Part shown: piece by piece, positions 1 to 11,218 of the stretch
Layout: the number at the start of each line of letters is the position of its first letter
Numbering within the stretch: position 1 is the first letter of the stretch
From: Acestrorhynchus altus
Lineage: Eukaryota > Chordata > Actinopteri > Characiformes > Acestrorhynchidae
NCBI GenBank assembly: GCA_034509495.1
Contig: CM067506.1
Location: 17,621,328 to 17,685,327, forward strand
Direction of reading: 5' to 3'
DNA length: 64,000 nt
Notes under the pieces: generated by a model
The model's database searches: none
The model's input: only the letters and a program-made list of their open reading frames with translations
What the model was told of the DNA's origin: nothing
Made by a program: the position numbers and the translations under genes

Positions 1-194
1 CTTCGTCTGGCTCCAATACACAAATTCAAACTCAGCCTTGATTTTGACTGTTCAGGTCAATCTGACAAGGCCACTGCTTCATTTCTGGGTTTGGCCTGTA
101 CTACAGTGATTATAGAAATTGACATCATAATGTTGCATGGTTGACCATTTTAGACTCATTGGTCTCATTCTTATGAGTTTCCTTTGGTCTGATT

Positions 195-280
195 CTGGCC
201 CATGACATTGTAAATAGGTTCATGTTTATCTGCTCCAGAGAGTCCTATTCTATTGACAATACTATTCTACAATGTTAAGT
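195..280 (+). repeat. Fragment of the same dispersed repeat
   Basis: AATAGGTTCATGTTTATCTG at 214-233 is identical to the segment near 30060-30079. Confidence 0.5.
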
Positions 281-1734
281 AATTTACCACATCAAAACTA
301 AGATATGACTTGAATCATCTTATGTTCAAGATCTCTTATATTCAAGATATAACTTGAAGAACTCCTGAAAAGTCAAGATTTCACATACACGAATACAATC
401 CTGGACAGGTTTGAGTCTGCCATTCTATCTTTATATTTATTTTGACATCATGACATAAACAGCAAACTTCACTTTTCATCAATTAACAAGACTGAACATT
501 TTCATGAAATTCAGATCATAATAAAATATTGTCTCTATGATTTGTAGAGACTAATGTGGAATAGACTGGAAGTTTATAATATGTATATTCCATACAGTTT
601 CTCCATTTGTTTCAGTGAAACTAATCAATTTAAAATTACAGAACAGTACAGTACAATTACAGTTGCCATATGTAACTGTGCTTTGAAGGGTTAAAGTTTG
701 CTTAATTTGGGCAATAACTGTGTTGATGTGATCTATTCTATCCCATTCTGTGTAAAATGGGATTTGGTGACATTTTAATCAAGTCAGCTGAGTGCATCAT
801 TATTTTTTCTCAGAAATTAGTGTCCCTGTTGCAGGTTGCATAAAGTTTCCTATGCTGTTGGGGGTTAAAGTTAACAACCAAGACCTGATAAGGCAGAACA
901 GGATTAGGATAGGGGCAAATCCTAAACGAATGATGCTGTAAAAGACTGGAAGCCTTTCTTCTGGCCAGTGTCTCTTGCTCATGCTATTGTGACGGAGAGG
1001 GAAAGTGGATGGGGTGCTTGAAGTGAGAACTTAAAGGTAATATGTAAATACTCTCGGCGTGATAACGGCTGAGAGCAGCATGTTAATAAACAGAGCTGCC
1101 TTGGCCTGGGTGGTCGGCCTGTGGCTGTTTGCGCTCTTCATTAAGCGTGCTGGTGTCAGTCCGCTGCGGTAATTAGAGAGCGCGCGGCTCAAAGGCGCAA
1201 ACCCGCGCGCCTGTGTTTGACCGCGGTTTAGCGAGGTCCTTCAAGCGGCACAGGCTCCCGGCAAAGAGCCGCAGAGTTTGCAGAGCCGCCCAATAATCCT
1301 CGTTTTGAAAGAGACACTGTTTGCTCTAAAGTAGTGTAAGAAAGCGAATCACTTCCTTTAGTGAGAGCGTCGCTTTTCATCTGCGCCGTTTCAAGTCTTA
1401 AATGAGTGTCAATAATGAGCCAGCTTTAAGCAGACTACAGTGATGTCCTTTAAACAACCTTCACATTCACTTACTTCTGCATTAATGTCATTTGTCACGT
1501 TTCAAATAAATTCAACGTTCAAGTGGAGAATACAGCCATTATTCCATTGCACGTCCATTTGGCAAAGACTACAAAACTCTATTTCACTCATGAAAGATAC
1601 TTTCAAAAAGTGCACAACGATGTCCACTTTATATGTAGAGAGTTGCATTATCATATATTGGAATAAAAGCACTCAAATTACTAATGTAGTAGTGCATTTT
1701 AAAAAATCACCTGTAGTGGAAAATATATAAAGTG

Positions 1735-2095
1735 TCATATTTCATACCTTTCTGTTTTTCTGTCGGTCTGTATGGCTTATAGCTCGTGAAAATCAGAAAT
1801 CCAGAATCTTAAATTATAGGAATGTTTCAAGTTCGATTAAATCAGACAAAAATGTTTTAAAAATTAAATATTAATATATGTCACTTTTAATGTAAGGAAA
1901 GTAACATACATGACAGGTTTGATTACATATCTTTTTTGTTGTTTTGTTTTTTGTTGTTGTTGTTTGTTTGTTTGTTGTTGTTTTTTCTTGTTTTTGTTTT
2001 TTTGTTTTTGTTTTGTTTTTTGGGGTTTTTTTTTGGGGGGGTGGGGGGTGGGGTGGGGTCCTAAATGTTATAGATGCACTAGTATTTTATGTAAA
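1735..2095. mobile_element. Second MITE-like copy of the same family
   Basis: Shares GGCTTATAGCTCGTGAAAAT and CCAGAATCTTAAATTATAGG-type segments with the 9.1 kb copy and ends near ATAGATGCACTAGTA. T/G homopolymers are inserted in its right half. Confidence 0.5.
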
Positions 2096-2604
2096 TGAGC
2101 AGGTCCAGGGTTTTTAAATGTCACTCAAATTGGAATCTCGTGTTATAAAATTACCGAAAGTACCACCACCCAGAACCTGCAAAAACGCACACCTGCCCAT
2201 TATGCTGAGGGAGGAGAGATGATCAGCATGTTTACATGGACCCTAACCCTGCCACTCTCATCTGACACCTCTAGACTGAAACTGAGCTGTGAAATAATGC
2301 ACTGAACACCAGGTGTCTCTGAAGGAAAGTCATGCACATATTTCTATGGCTTTAACCAAATAATAAAAAGGGTTAATTGAGTCTCTTTCTATCTGAAAAA
2401 GTCGATAAACATCTGCGTGTCCATTTGGATTAAAATGTCCCCGTTTCCTTTATTGAAACCAGTGCTGCAAACAAGGGCAGCACTTTTTTCCTTTTTGTCT
2501 TCCACCTCCAAATGTGAGGTATTTGTTCCGCTACGTGGCGCATTTGGCGGAGCGCTTTGATTCCTCAGAGACCAAATAAGATTTGCTAGAGCTGAATGCT
2601 CTCT

Positions 2605-2607
<3 letters not shown>

Positions 2608-2671
<64 letters not shown>
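2608..2671. repeat. (GT)n microsatellite
   Basis: About 32 GT units preceded by a short CT run, upstream of noto. Confidence 0.95.
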
Positions 2672-2676
<5 letters not shown>

Positions 2677-2921
2677 AATTCTCTGTCGCACAGTCGTGCA
2701 GGAATCTGGATGAGATCTGGACCCCTCCTCCCGTGTTCCCTGGATACCTCCGGGGGCACGGAGAGTAAAGCACCATTAGGATATTTGACAATCTCAGCTT
2801 GTTACAACTCCATCAGTTAATTGGATCCCTTGTAGCGCCGCTCGTTCCACTCATCTGCTACTTTAAAAGACAAAAGCGCAAAAAGGGGAGGGGGGAAGGG
2901 GGGTCGTTGACACCTTGTACT

Positions 2922-2937
2922 TGGGGCGGGTATAAAA
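2922..2937 (+). promoter_or_regulatory. noto: noto core promoter: GC box plus TATA box
   Basis: GGGGCGGG (about 2923-2930) is followed directly by TATAAAA at 2931-2937. A start site about 25-30 bp downstream (near 2960-2967) would give a leader of about 135-140 nt before the ATG at 3101. I found no intron in the leader. Confidence 0.75.
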
Positions 2938-3100
2938 CAGGCACCCCAGCCTCTCCAAAGCCAACAAACCCACTCCTGCCCCACAGAGGAACAGCGGACA
3001 TCAGCGTAGGAAGGGATATCTCCTCTGCCTTTCTGGTTTAATTTTCGGGTTTCTTTTTTTTTTTTGCGACTTTTATTTCATTAAACTCCAAGAGGACACC

Positions 3101-3413
3101 ATGCAGCCCTCGGCGCGAGCTCACGCTCTGTACGGACACGCGGACTGCACAGTCACAGCGGCCAAACCGCACGTGGGGAAATCGTTCACCATTGACGCGC
3201 TGCTGGCGAGGCCTGAACACACGGAGCGCGCCAGGTCTTTCAGAGGCGCGCTGAGCAATGCGCAAAACCAGAGCGCGCTGCTGCCAATGTGCCCGCCTCT
3301 CCCGCACTACGTGTATAGTCCGACCTTCGTGCACACGCAGCCCGGTTACCCGGTCTACTGCTGCCCTCCATACGGCTACCATTCCACCTGCCGCACCAAC
3401 GTTTACGCACAAG
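3101..3413 (+). CDS. noto: noto exon 1
   Basis: 313 nt, coding residues 1-104 plus one base. It carries the eh1-like FTIDALLAR motif and a Pro/Tyr/Cys-rich stretch ending VYAQ. The donor is CAAG|gtaagc. Confidence 0.92.
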
Positions 3414-4014
3414 GTAAGCGCTCGTACCTGGCTTGTAAAACTGCTCTGGTTAGACTGGTGCGCGAAACAAGCTTAAACTAAGCTTTGTCCGATCTCTCTT
3501 GCTTCCACAGATGTAGTCCTGGCTAAAGGAGGCCCGATCCCGCACTACAAGCACAAGGCCGGCAAGTCCAAAAGGATGCGTACGAGTTTCACCAACGAGC
3601 AGCTCTCGCGCCTTGAGAAGGAGTTCGCCCGCCAGCAGTACATGGTGGGTTCCGAGCGATTCCTGCTAGCGTCCGCGTTACAGCTTACAGAAGCACAGGT
3701 AGGTTGAAGTCCAGACACTGCACCCCAGCGCGCGGTTATAAACACCAGTACCTAAGTGAGATAAAGTGAGATCAACTCACTAAAAACTCCGCGTTCTTCT
3801 TCTTCAGGTCAAAGTGTGGTTCCAGAACAGGCGCATCAAGTGGAGGAAACAGAGTCTAGAACAGCAGCAGGCCAAGCTGGCCAAGCTGGGCCTCGCAGGA
3901 CCACCCAAAAGCCCCGGCTCGCAGGGCCGCGAGGATGAGGGAGATGAAGACGAGCATGACTTCACCGAGGATTCAGAGGTGGACGTGGACATCGACGATT
4001 CACTGAACGACTGA
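3101..4014 (+). CDS. noto: Noto (notochord homeobox / floating head) homeodomain repressor, complete, 3 exons
   Basis: Exons 3101-3413, 3511-3698 and 3808-4014 join to 708 nt, encoding 235 residues. Phases are 1 and 0, and both introns (97 and 109 bp) have GT/AG ends. The ATG at 3101 has A at -3 and follows a TATA box and a short leader. The homeodomain spans about residues 124-183, with the recognition helix VKVWFQNRRIKWRKQ and Gln at homeodomain position 50. Near the N terminus, KSFTIDALLA is an eh1-like Groucho/TLE-binding motif, as expected of a repressor. The middle is rich in Pro, Tyr and Cys. The C terminus is strongly acidic (EDEGDEDEHDFTEDSEVDVD). Zebrafish Flh is of similar length. 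Known role of the family: nuclear transcription factor of the organizer and notochord that maintains axial mesoderm fate. The call rests on homeodomain sequence, eh1 position, acidic tail and linkage to emx, sfxn5 and rab11fip5. Confidence 0.93.
3511..3698 (+). CDS. noto: noto exon 2 (homeodomain helices 1-2)
   Basis: 188 nt, starting after ttccacag and ending GCACAG|gtaggt. It encodes the N-terminal arm (KSKRMRTSF) and helices 1 and 2 of the homeodomain. The exon ends exactly at homeodomain position 44, phase 0. Confidence 0.94.
3808..4014 (+). CDS. noto: noto exon 3 (recognition helix and acidic tail)
   Basis: 207 nt including the TGA stop at 4012-4014, starting after tcttcttcag. It encodes VKVWFQNRRIKWRKQ, a basic/Gln segment, then a C-terminal acidic region. 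Confidence 0.94.
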   Translation, partial: VKVWFQNRRIKWRKQSLEQQQAKLAKLGLAGPPKSPGSQGREDEGDEDEHDFTEDSEVDVDIDDSLND

Positions 4015-4190
4015 GGAGAATTGGAGATCCGCTGACTGCGTTCTGTACATATTTGAACTGTGGAAGATGGACTGGTTCCCTGTTTGTAAAAATATTTAAT
4101 GCATAGATAGTTATATATTTAAGATGTGTCTGTATTATTGCTCTTATAAGAGTACGCTTCTTTCTTTTTGTACACGTTTGTAAGGATGAA

Positions 4191-4196
4191 AATAAA
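4191..4196 (+). terminator. noto: noto polyadenylation signal AATAAA
   Basis: A canonical AATAAA lies 177 bp after the stop codon, followed by a T-rich stretch. This gives a short 3' UTR of about 200 nt. Confidence 0.75.
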
Positions 4197-5309
4197 CTAA
4201 ATTTATTTTTTAAAATGAACAAATATGACTTCTTTCAGTGGTTCTGGTCCATATCTGCCTAGATGTGATACACAATAGTAAAATGAATTTGTGGTAAGAT
4301 GGATAAATCTGCTTAACTGGTAAACTGACAACACAATAATGGTAAAAATGACAGCACTATAGTAAAAAGGTGTACTCATTTTGGGTGGAAAGGCACTACT
4401 CTACCTACCTACCCTATAGGGTTCTTTGGGTTCTACTCACACAGATTGATATACAAAAATCGTTCTCTATGAGAAACAAAAATTTTTATTATGACGTCAC
4501 CCAAAGAGCCTAGAAGTATCTTAATTTTTAAGAGCATATTAACTGTTTTTCTGGACAGGGATTAAGCCATGTCTCATACTACACAGCATTTTTAATTGAT
4601 AGACATCTGCATAACTGGACTAGGCTTAAGATAATGGTCTTTTTTTTTTCTCACCTTAAATGTTTGAAATTAACATTTAGCACATTTAGTTAATTTCATA
4701 GCTCTGCCATATTAACTAAACTTGAAAAATAGTTGAAAAAAAAAACCTGAGCAAGAAAGCACAAAAAGGAATTAAGTCAACACATAGCTATTGCTTTCTT
4801 AGAGGTCACAATGGTGGTGCAAATATAGACATTTTTATCTGCTATCCAAATTGTCCAGTGAACCTTCACATGTTCTGTCTTCTTATGGTCTTATACACAA
4901 AAAAAACATTTTTTGGTATTTCACTTTTGACATAATTTGAATCTGTTTCTTTCATTGTGTCAAAATATCATAATAAGCAGACCAATAGATATCTCCCAAA
5001 ATGACTCAATGGCAATGGCTGAAAGCTAGGTAAAATAGATGTAAACATAAATTAAATAAAAAAATCATTAAAGAATCATTAAAACTGTATGTTCATCATT
5101 AGTCCATGTAATAACTTTGTGAGTAGTGATTTAAATGCTTTGAAACTCTTTAGATGTCTGCTCTGAACAATTCTGACACTTTTCTTGAACAGCATTTTTA
5201 CATTACACCACCCCAAATGCCTTTGTTATTGTAACAACTGAGACATAGCCCACAAACTTACTTTGAACAATCCCATAGAAAACCCCTGTCTGTAATAGAG
5301 ATATGTGAG

Positions 5310-5525
5310 TGTAAAGAATCTATAAATTCTTAAAGAATCTTTACATCAAGAGATGGTTCTTCAATCTTAAAAGGGTATAAACATATAGGCTATATTATGT
5401 TTAGCAGTGCATTCAGAAATTTGGTTAATTTGCTGTATCTTTAGGAATTTAGGAATTAGGAAAGATTAACCAGTAATGGGGTAACCACTTGTATTGATTA
5501 TTTAGATCCATACAGTAATTGCCAA
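5310..5525 (+). repeat. Direct repeat, copy 1
   Basis: Shares TTCTTCAATCTTAAAAGGGT, ATAAACATATAGGCTATATT and TTTAGGAATTTAGGAATTAG with 8065-8285. Confidence 0.75.
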
Positions 5526-6968
5526 AAGTTCATTTTAGTTTCTGTAGATTCTTTAGTTTCTATTTCTGAGGACGCCTTCAAATCTCAAATTTTTAACATT
5601 TTAGCTTGAGAGCAAGTGAGTAACAGCTAACACTAGGCCAGCTGTGGGACTGGGAGTAACATTCTCTCTGGCTCCAGTCAGATCTGTTCATATAGGAGAG
5701 AAAGAGTGTGTGTCTCCCCATCCTAGACAGAGCCTTTTAGGCATGGTGCTGTCCACCAGTTGTTTTCTCAATAGCACACTGAAGCACAGTAAAGCCTGTT
5801 AGCATGGCGACTTTGTGCATCCACAGGTCTGACGATTGTGATTAGTTTGGATTAGTAATCCTTCACTAAGAACACAGCAATTATTAGTTAACACACTTGT
5901 CACAATGTTTCTTTTCTGTTCTCTTAATCCAGATAATCCTTGAAGGGAAGAGTACAGGGAAGATAAAGGAACCAGCTCAATGAGTGACAATTACAGATAC
6001 AACACAATACAAAATGGGGGATGAAATGAGCAAATATGAATGTATGATGAATGTATATGAATGTTTGTTTGCTGTGTACATGTGAATGCTTACAACTAAG
6101 ACAAGAGGCTCAGGCATTTATTGTCTTTTGCATTTATTATTTATTAAAAGGTTAATTTACCACATATGAAGCCTTAAAGGCAACAATGCATTCATTTTAA
6201 CTTGAGAGATTACTGAGATTTTCATCATGCATTACACAATGCACGTGTTTTCTGAACACTGGTTATCTAGTGTATGTACAAATTTCAGTGAAGAATTACT
6301 GCTGAAAACAAAGTCTGGTCCAGAGCTAGCCAAATGAGTTTGATAGCTCACTGATCTGTGCCCTGGCTGTTGCTGGTTTGCAGGTCACATTTCACATGAT
6401 TATTGGCTTTAGAGTTGAATAAAGCCTATTTGGAGACCACTGTCAGAAAAGCCTGCAGCCTTTCATTAATCCCCAATCCCTTTTAAAGAGCCACTTGTAG
6501 CAACTCTGTGAAACACAGGGTGTTATCCCACCGAGGAAAGCACTCTCAAAAAGAAAGGTACCAAAAGAGTTATTTATGTGTTTGCAAAAAACAAGTTTCC
6601 ATGATTATAAAAAGCAATTCACATAATGTAAACATAACAGGAACAACGATTAAATTGTTACATTGTATTATGTAAACATTCACAAACACCACATTTTTAG
6701 GGAATTAAAAGTGTAAATTCTTTTAAATTCTACATTTTAAAGAGCATGGCTAAAGTCATACATTGACAACATTGATCATTTATTATATGCTAATTAATGT
6801 TAATGTTAATTAGACCTAGCTTCAAGTTCTGATGTCCTGCAAATTTCAGCATAAGCTCACATAACCATACCGACAAATAACTGTTTTTGCTAAAATGCTA
6901 CTTGTCAGAACTGTTTAACATTTACATTTATGGCTTTGAGCTGACATATAAGGTTGCTCATATTACAG

Positions 6969-7111
6969 AGGTGGGCCATAGTAGTGTTAGGAGTCTTGCC
7001 CAAGGACCCTTACTGGTGTAGCACAGCATAGTTGGCTAGACTGGGAATCAAACTGCAGTCTCCCACATGGTATGATGGCTCACTGGTGGTTTTATCTGTT
7101 GTGCCACACCA
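6969..7111 (-). mobile_element. tRNA-like SINE fragment
   Basis: On the - strand, the B-box-like GCAGTTTGATTCCCAG and the body motif CCTTGGGCAAGACTCCTAAC match the other SINE copies. Confidence 0.5.
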
Positions 7112-8064
7112 ACCATTAATTTAAATCATTGGCAGGTTGTTCAGTTATTATCCCTTATGCAAAAGCTATTGTGAATATTTTGGTATCAGATTGATTAAAC
7201 ATATCTTATGGAGATCCACCAGGTTCTAGTTTAGGGCCTATGAAACTGATGTTAATTATGACGGTAGTGTAGCTAGTGAACAAGTGTGGGCTACAGCATC
7301 TAAAGGGTTAAATAGCTGTCTTTAATGGGTATATATACAACAAAAAGTGGAACAAGTTGATCTGAATTGTTTTTGAGATTTGTACTGATATCAAATATTA
7401 GTCTTATTAATATAACCTATATTTGTTATCATAAAAAGTTGTTAAACGAATATGTCATTTTTACAACCTAATTTTATAACCTAAAGTCATTTCCAGTGGA
7501 TTTCAAGCAAAATGTGGAAAAACATGCACTGGTATCTTTTTACATCTCTCTTCCTGTCTGCAAGTTTGATTACCTGAACTCTTCCCTTTGTGCTTGTGTT
7601 TGATTATGCATGGACAAAGCATCTCTGATGTGATCTAGTGTAATCCCACAGCAGGCCGAGAGTTTCAGCAGGGGGGAGACCCTGAGAAAAACCACAGGAA
7701 CAGTGAGGAAAGGGGAGGGGAGCTCACCGTTCCAATTAGTCACTGCTACCCTCTTCTCCCCCCAAAGAGTTCCAGTCTGCACCCCCTGCCAGCAGTATTA
7801 ACACTGAGGCTCATCACTTCATCTCACCACTGCATCATCTTCCTTTTTGATTTGATGAACCACAGATTTCTTTAGCACTAGAAGCATTAGTGAAGACACA
7901 TACATACACACACATACACACCATCACATTCCTATTTTAACTATTGATATTTAGTCTATGTGTTTTGGAGTACCACCTGGTTCTATTTTAGGGCCAATGA
8001 AAGTGATGTAAATAATAACAATAATGGAGTATTTAAACAGGATTAAACAGGACCTATTGTGATA

Positions 8065-8285
8065 TAGAATCTATATAAACTGTTAAATAATCTTTCCATC
8101 AATAGATTGTTCTTCAATCTTAAAAGGGTATAAACATATAGGCTATATTATTTTTAACATTCAGAAATTTGGTTAAATTGCTGGATGTGTCTTTAGGAAT
8201 TTAGGAATTAGGAAAGATTATCCAGTAATTGGTTTAAAAAGTAACCATTTGTGTTGATTATTTACTGTAGATCCATACAGTAATA
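8065..8285 (+). repeat. Direct repeat, copy 2
   Basis: About 215 bp closely similar to 5310-5525. It continues into a segment (GAATGTTTTGGTATCAAATT) shared with 7170-7205. Confidence 0.75.
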
Positions 8286-8539
8286 CTATTGTGAATGTTT
8301 TGGTATCAAATTGATTTAACATATCTCATTATTTAAATTGATGAGTTAACTGATAACACACTACTGGGTGGATTTAGTAAATAAAATCTGTAAATTGTAG
8401 AACTTTGGGAAGTTTTGATTTCACTGATTTGGCTGTGAATGTGCATTGGTGATAAATGTCTTCAAGAGCCAGGAGACCACTGGTGAATAAAAAAGAACAT
8501 AAAACTGAGGATGAAGATTTTTAAAAGCAAAGTACAGGA

Positions 8540-8900
8540 TTATAAAAGTCGGGTGTTTGCATTTTATTTGTAGAGCCCGGCCCCGACACTCTATCTTGCA
8601 GTCATTAGCATTCATTACTGGCGTTTGAAGTAGAGCAGGGCTATTGAGGCTTTGTGAAGGGTTTCATATGGAGCACACAATGACTTCTAACGCGGGGGAG
8701 AAGGTGGATGAAAAGAGCACAAGGCGAAGGCCCCTCTCTAAACGAGCCCTGTATGCTAATAGCGCATCCCGACCAGCGCCTCAATGAAGCTCTTTTTTAA
8801 CTCTCAGGAAATTGAGTCGTTCCTGTTTTCTCAAGGATTCAGGGCGAGAACCGCCAGGGCTCAAGTGCCATTCCATTGCCATTATACCACTAGGTAAAAC
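8540..8900. promoter_or_regulatory. candidate noncoding regulatory block
   Basis: Unique-looking, balanced-composition sequence amid AT-rich repeats, with several homeodomain-type cores (ATTAGC, CATTAC, GCTAAT) and CpGs. No ORF with coding character. Conservation is inferred from composition only. Confidence 0.3.
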
Positions 8901-8974
8901 ATGCAATGTGAGGCAAGGAGAAATGATCTTCCCATTAATAGTGAAATTAAAGAGGATCTTGCTGGTGACATAAT

Positions 8975-9346
8975 AGTGCATCTCAAAAATTAGACTACTG
9001 TGAAAAAGTTTACTCGTGTTCAGTATTATACAAAAAGTTTGTAAGATTTTATATTCATTACATGTAAAGGGACATATTTCTCAAACCATATTTTACTGTT
9101 AATCAGGATGGCTTATAGCTCATGTAATTAAGAAGTCCAGAATCTCACATTATCACATTATTCAAATTCAGGATTGACTAAATCACAAATCAGTAAATCA
9201 CAAATCACAAATCAAAACAAGAAAGAAATAAACAAAATCTTGCAAAGCTTAATTGTTTAAATGTAATGCATATAAAATATTTAATAAATAATGTATAATA
9301 ATAATATATATATATACACACACATTTTTTAGATGCACTGTTCAAT
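8975..9346. mobile_element. Short MITE-like derivative of the Tc1-like family
   Basis: Left end GCATCTCAAAAATTAGACTA and right end TTTTTTAGATGCACTG are inverted matches. The interior lacks transposase. It resembles the terminal parts of the copies at 42.6 and 55.9 kb. Confidence 0.6.
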
Positions 9347-9349
9347 TTC

Positions 9350-11159
9350 ACACACAGGTGACAGCGCCTGAGCTACTTGTGATTTTTCCCAGCTCGTTCA
9401 GATCGAGTGAGAATCTACAGCTAGTTAAGCAGAACAGATTAGTTGAACACACAGACTTAATGTGAAACAAAATGGTCCGTTAGTTTATTAATGAGAGGCG
9501 GTGTGATCGCGTCCGGCTGAGATGCCTGAGCTACTGCATCCTCTCTTCTGTTTGCTCTCTACACAAACTCATCAACAGCCATGCATGAAGAACAAGCCAA
9601 CTCAGCGAGACTTCTCCCGCAGCTTCCGAATAAATAAAGCATTCTCAGGTACAGGCATATGTAAACAAACTTCTTTGTCCTTCACTGGGAGCTGTTAATA
9701 GAAATCTTTACTTAAATAAAAAAGTGCAACGTAAATGGGTCCCATTTCCAAATGCTTAGAATGTAAAGCAAATTCCTGCATAATAACAGCTCAAATAAAA
9801 ATGTTTTTTTTCAATATCCAGTTATTGCAATATTTTTTATATTTCTTGAAATACTCTTTACATCTCAATATCAGTCTGTAAATTAAATGCTTTAATCGCA
9901 TAGACAAAAACATTGGATTCCCTACCTTTCTCGTTACTCTGCATTCAACATTTACTGATTTTCACATGCAGAATAAATACAATTAAATACATTTAATAAA
10001 TATTACAATGATGGATTTACAACGCTGAATTATTGATGTTCACTAGCTGAAAGCTTTCCTGACGTATGTAAATGTGATTAACATTTTTGTCTTGTTTGTG
10101 ATGGACCTGCTTAGCTGTTCACTTGAATCAATGACTTTATATTAAAGATGGGCAGCGTTTTGTCTCTCAAAAATGAAGCAGCCACTGGTCTAGTGCCTCT
10201 GCTGGCTGGTTGCAGTATGATGATTAACTCCACCCATTACCATTCATTTCAATGGCAAAACATCTCATATTAAATCTAATTTTTCTCCTCTATACTGTAT
10301 TTCCTTCCTCACTCTCCAATTCTAACAGACTTTTCCCTGTACTAATACTGAAGCAAAGTCGTTTTTCGAAGACTTACTCTGTTTTATACATACAGGAAGG
10401 GTTATTACTTGAAGGCGGGGTTATGCTTCGAAATTAGGTGATTGACATGCTTGGCGAACAATGACGATACGATTTGAGAGGGTCTAACCAAATGAGAAGG
10501 CGAGTCTGCTGCTGTCTCTGGTCTCTACTGCGCAGACTCCAGTTGAAAATTTGATCGCCAGGCTTTCACTTTTATTGAACAGAAGGGAGTAGCTCACTTG
10601 CGGTTCATTGTGCATGTGTACATTTTTTTTAAATAAGATTATTCAACACAATGTTTGAAGCATGAATATATGAGTCATTATCTCTGCTTTACCTCTCTGT
10701 CCTGCAAACCCAGAGTGAGAAAAGTCCAGCCCTGCTTGTTAGTGCATTTTGAGGAGTGGCCATCGAAGGAGGGCCGAAAATAGAGGGTAGGACTGCAGCT
10801 ATCCAATATTTTAGTAATCAAGTATTCTACTGAAAATATATTAACTAAAAAAATAAACATTTTTTCTTGGTAAAAGATCATTCATAAATACACAAGTGAA
10901 AATAAGACACTTCACATTGTGCATACCAACAAATTGTATTTTCCTGTCTAGAAATTGTCCAATAAAAACACAATTTCCATAAAACACAAATAAAATTACT
11001 ACTTCCAAACTTAGTATCAAAAATATAAGGCATTGATTAATAAAAGGCATAAGCATTGCCTTTATGTTTATCTGAGAATCTAAGAATATCTGAACAGGAA
11101 TTTTGAGTCCAAGTATGAACAGTTTCACTCATAGTAACACACATTAAACCAAACCAAAC

Positions 11160-11218
<59 letters not shown>

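Larger units (their letters stand above)
1..2920. other. noto upstream region
   Basis: No gene seen. It holds a dispersed-repeat fragment near 195-280, an unusually CpG-rich block (about 1055-1300), a MITE-like repeat (1735-2095), T/G homopolymer runs (1930-2056) and a GT microsatellite (2608-2671). The 2690-2920 stretch is GC-rich and adjoins the promoter. Confidence 0.6.
4200..8540. other. noto-emx intergenic, AT-rich
   Basis: No coding signal. It contains two long imperfect direct repeats (5310-5525 and 8065-8285) and a tRNA-like SINE on the - strand at 6969-7111. Short ORFs here have no recognisable domain. Confidence 0.5.
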
